A program made the translations under genes and the position numbers. This document shows, in pieces, positions 62,772-64,000 of a DNA stretch of 64,000 nt. The first letter of the stretch is position 1. Each line of letters begins with the position of its first letter. This DNA is from Beijerinckiaceae bacterium (GTDB taxonomy: Bacteria; Pseudomonadota; Alphaproteobacteria; Rhizobiales; Beijerinckiaceae), in assembly GCA_004564215.1 (NCBI GenBank), contig CP024846.1, forward strand, positions 1,550,001 through 1,614,000. The letters run 5' to 3'. Below the pieces are notes generated by a model. That model saw only the letters and a program-made list of their open reading frames with translations. It was not told the DNA's origin and searched no databases.

Positions 62772-63638
62772 ATGATCCCCGCAAGTTTCGAATATTATAA
62801 GCCGGCAACCCTGCAGGAAGCCGTCGCTCTTCTGGCCCAGCTGGGCGAGGAGGCACGTCCGCTCGCCGGCGGCCACAGCCTAATTCCCGTCATGAAAACC
62901 CGCTTGTCGGCCCCGGAACATCTGATCGACCTTGCCGGCATCAGCGGTCTCAAAGGCATCAGGCAAGAGAATGACGTCATCGTAATCGGCGCCATGACAA
63001 CGCAGGCCGAAATGATCCGCTCGCAGCTTCTGGCGACAACGCTGCCGATCATCGGCGAAACGTCACTGCTGATCGCCGATCCGCAGATACGCTATTTTGG
63101 GACGCTGGGCGGCAATGTCGCCAATGGCGACCCAGGCAATGACATGCCCGCGCTCATGATGGGACTTGATGCCGAGTACCAGCTCGCAGGCCCGGACGGC
63201 ACGCGCCGCGTGCGAGCACGAGACTTCTACCTCGGCGCTTATGACACCGCACGCCGAGACGATGAGATTCTGACCGAGGTCCGCATCCCCATCCCGCCCA
63301 TGGGCCACGGCTATGCCTATGAGAAGCTGAAACGCAAGGTCGGAGATTATGCCGTCGCCGCGGCCGCCGTGATCCTCACCATGGCAAATGGCAAATGCGT
63401 GACGGCCTCCATTGGTTTGACCAATCTTGCCGACAGGCCCCTCCTGGCCGAGGCGGCGGCGCGGGCGCTGGTCGGGACCGGGCTCGACCGAGCCGCGATC
63501 GCAAATGCCGCGGCTGCGGCGGAAGCCATCACCAGTCCGGCCACGGACGGTCGAGGCCCGGCTGAATATCGCACGAAAATGGCCGGAGTGATGGTTCGCC
63601 GCGCAATCGAACGCGCGAAAGCACGCGCCCAAGGATGA
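62772..63638 (+). CDS. coxM: Carbon monoxide dehydrogenase medium (FAD) subunit
   Basis: 288 residues from the ATG at 62772, with GGAGGGG just upstream; nine extra upstream codons are not needed. The two FAD-contact motifs [11 protein letters not shown] and [16 protein letters not shown] are clear, and the length equals known CoxM. It carries electrons from the iron-sulfur subunit to the quinone pool. Related xanthine-oxidase-family FAD subunits share the motifs, but the order with a CoxC-like gene and CoxS supports CO dehydrogenase. Confidence 0.88.
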   Translation: MIPASFEYYKPATLQEAVALLAQLGEEARPLAGGHSLIPVMKTRLSAPEHLIDLAGISGLKGIRQENDVIVIGAMTTQAEMIRSQLLATTLPIIGETSLLIADPQIRYFGTLGGNVANGDPGNDMPALMMGLDAEYQLAGPDGTRRVRARDFYLGAYDTARRDDEILTEVRIPIPPMGHGYAYEKLKRKVGDYAVAAAAVILTMANGKCVTASIGLTNLADRPLLAEAAARALVGTGLDRAAIANAAAAAEAITSPATDGRGPAEYRTKMAGVMVRRAIERAKARAQG

Positions 63639-63664
63639 CAAACGTCAGTCGAGCGGAGCAACAC

Positions 63665-64000
63665 ATGTCGAAGGTCCAGGTCAAAATGACCATCAATGGG
63701 CGTGTCACGGAGGCTTTGGTCGAGCCTAGAACATTGCTCATTCATTTTCTGCGGGAACAAGTCGGCCTCACCGGCGCGCATATCGGCTGCGACACCGGTC
63801 ATTGCGGCGCCTGCACGGTCGACCTCAATGAGATGTCGGTCAAATCCTGCACCTTGTTCGCGGTCCAGGCGAATGGGGCCAACATCGTGACCATCGAAGG
63901 CATGGCGGCGCCGGATGGCACGCTGCACGCGCTGCAAGAAGGCTTTCGCCAGATGCACGGGCTGCAATGCGGCTATTGCACGCCGGGCATGATCATGCGC
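63665..64000 (+). CDS. coxS: Carbon monoxide dehydrogenase small [2Fe-2S] subunit (cut by window)
   Basis: 112 codons read to the window edge: [32 protein letters not shown]. The plant-type [2Fe-2S] cysteines are C42, C47 and C50 (CDTGHCGAC) with C62, and the second cluster begins CGYCTPGM near the end. About 50 residues are missing. It follows coxM by 26 bp in the same transcription unit. The coxL gene, needed to tell form I from form II, lies beyond the window. Confidence 0.9.
   Translation, partial: MSKVQVKMTINGRVTEALVEPRTLLIHFLREQVGLTGAHIGCDTGHCGACTVDLNEMSVKSCTLFAVQANGANIVTIEGMAAPDGTLHALQEGFRQMHGLQCGYCTPGMIMR

Noticed and set aside
1..64000. CRISPR array
   Set aside because: No regularly spaced repeats seen; the only repeats are the transposon ends, island scars and short operators.

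Overview
The window looks like chromosome of an alphaproteobacterial methylotroph, most plausibly of the Rhizobiales/Beijerinckiaceae type (Methylocella/Methylocapsa-like). The grounds are a complete mxaFJGI-RSACKL methanol dehydrogenase operon, GC-rich alphaproteobacterial versions of mutS, kup, ruvX and cysTWA, and the start of a cox (CO dehydrogenase) operon. No methane monooxygenase genes are visible, so methanotrophy cannot be shown, and the genus is inference.

Layout. 1-14.6 kb is housekeeping: a UPF0173 hydrolase (cut by the window edge), ruvX, an OhrR-like regulator beside a small membrane protein, mutS, kup, a sulfate ABC transporter (sbp-cysT-cysW-cysA), a DUF1348 protein and UDP-glucose dehydrogenase. 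At 14,798-18,897 a 4.1-kb IS1595-family transposon is inserted, with 23-bp perfect terminal inverted repeats and an 8-bp target duplication. It carries three passenger genes: a fused nuclease-methyltransferase, its specificity subunit (together resembling BcgI-type restriction-modification) and a 50-residue basic protein. It sits 12 bp before the start codon of an FAD oxidoreductase that has lost the redox-active cysteines of its family, followed by a sensor kinase.

A tRNA-Arg(ACG) gene at 21,971 marks the left end of a roughly 5-kb island (22,048-27,030). The island carries a decayed serine recombinase and three separate copies of a recombinase C-terminal tail, which suggests tandem or successive integrations. 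Its cargo is SRPBCC/ArsR, Rrf2/micro-ORF/methyltransferase, a membrane protein and a GST. It ends against the stop codon of mxaL.

27-39.3 kb is the methanol oxidation locus. mxaF (calcium-type active site), mxaJ, mxaG and mxaI are followed by a hairpin and then by the overlapping maturation genes mxaR-S-A-C-K-L. An mxaB-like response regulator lies upstream. mxaD with a translationally coupled beta-propeller gene diverges from it. 39.5-48.1 kb holds stress and envelope genes (CsbD, DUF1328, a Crp-family regulator, an HWE kinase, an AI-2E transporter) and a 1,313-residue fusion of a Ca2+-type P-type ATPase to an HlyD/MacA-like periplasmic adaptor.

48.2-61.1 kb resembles a dedicated type II fatty-acid/polyketide-like cluster: two ketosynthases, a MaoC dehydratase, an ACP, a ketoreductase, a phosphopantetheinyl transferase, a COG3687-type putative metalloprotein, a diiron acyl-ACP-desaturase-like protein and a membrane desaturase. 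An HxlR-regulated EmrAB-type exporter sits among them. The product is unknown. The window ends with a CoxC-like MHYT-LytTR regulator, coxM and the start of coxS.
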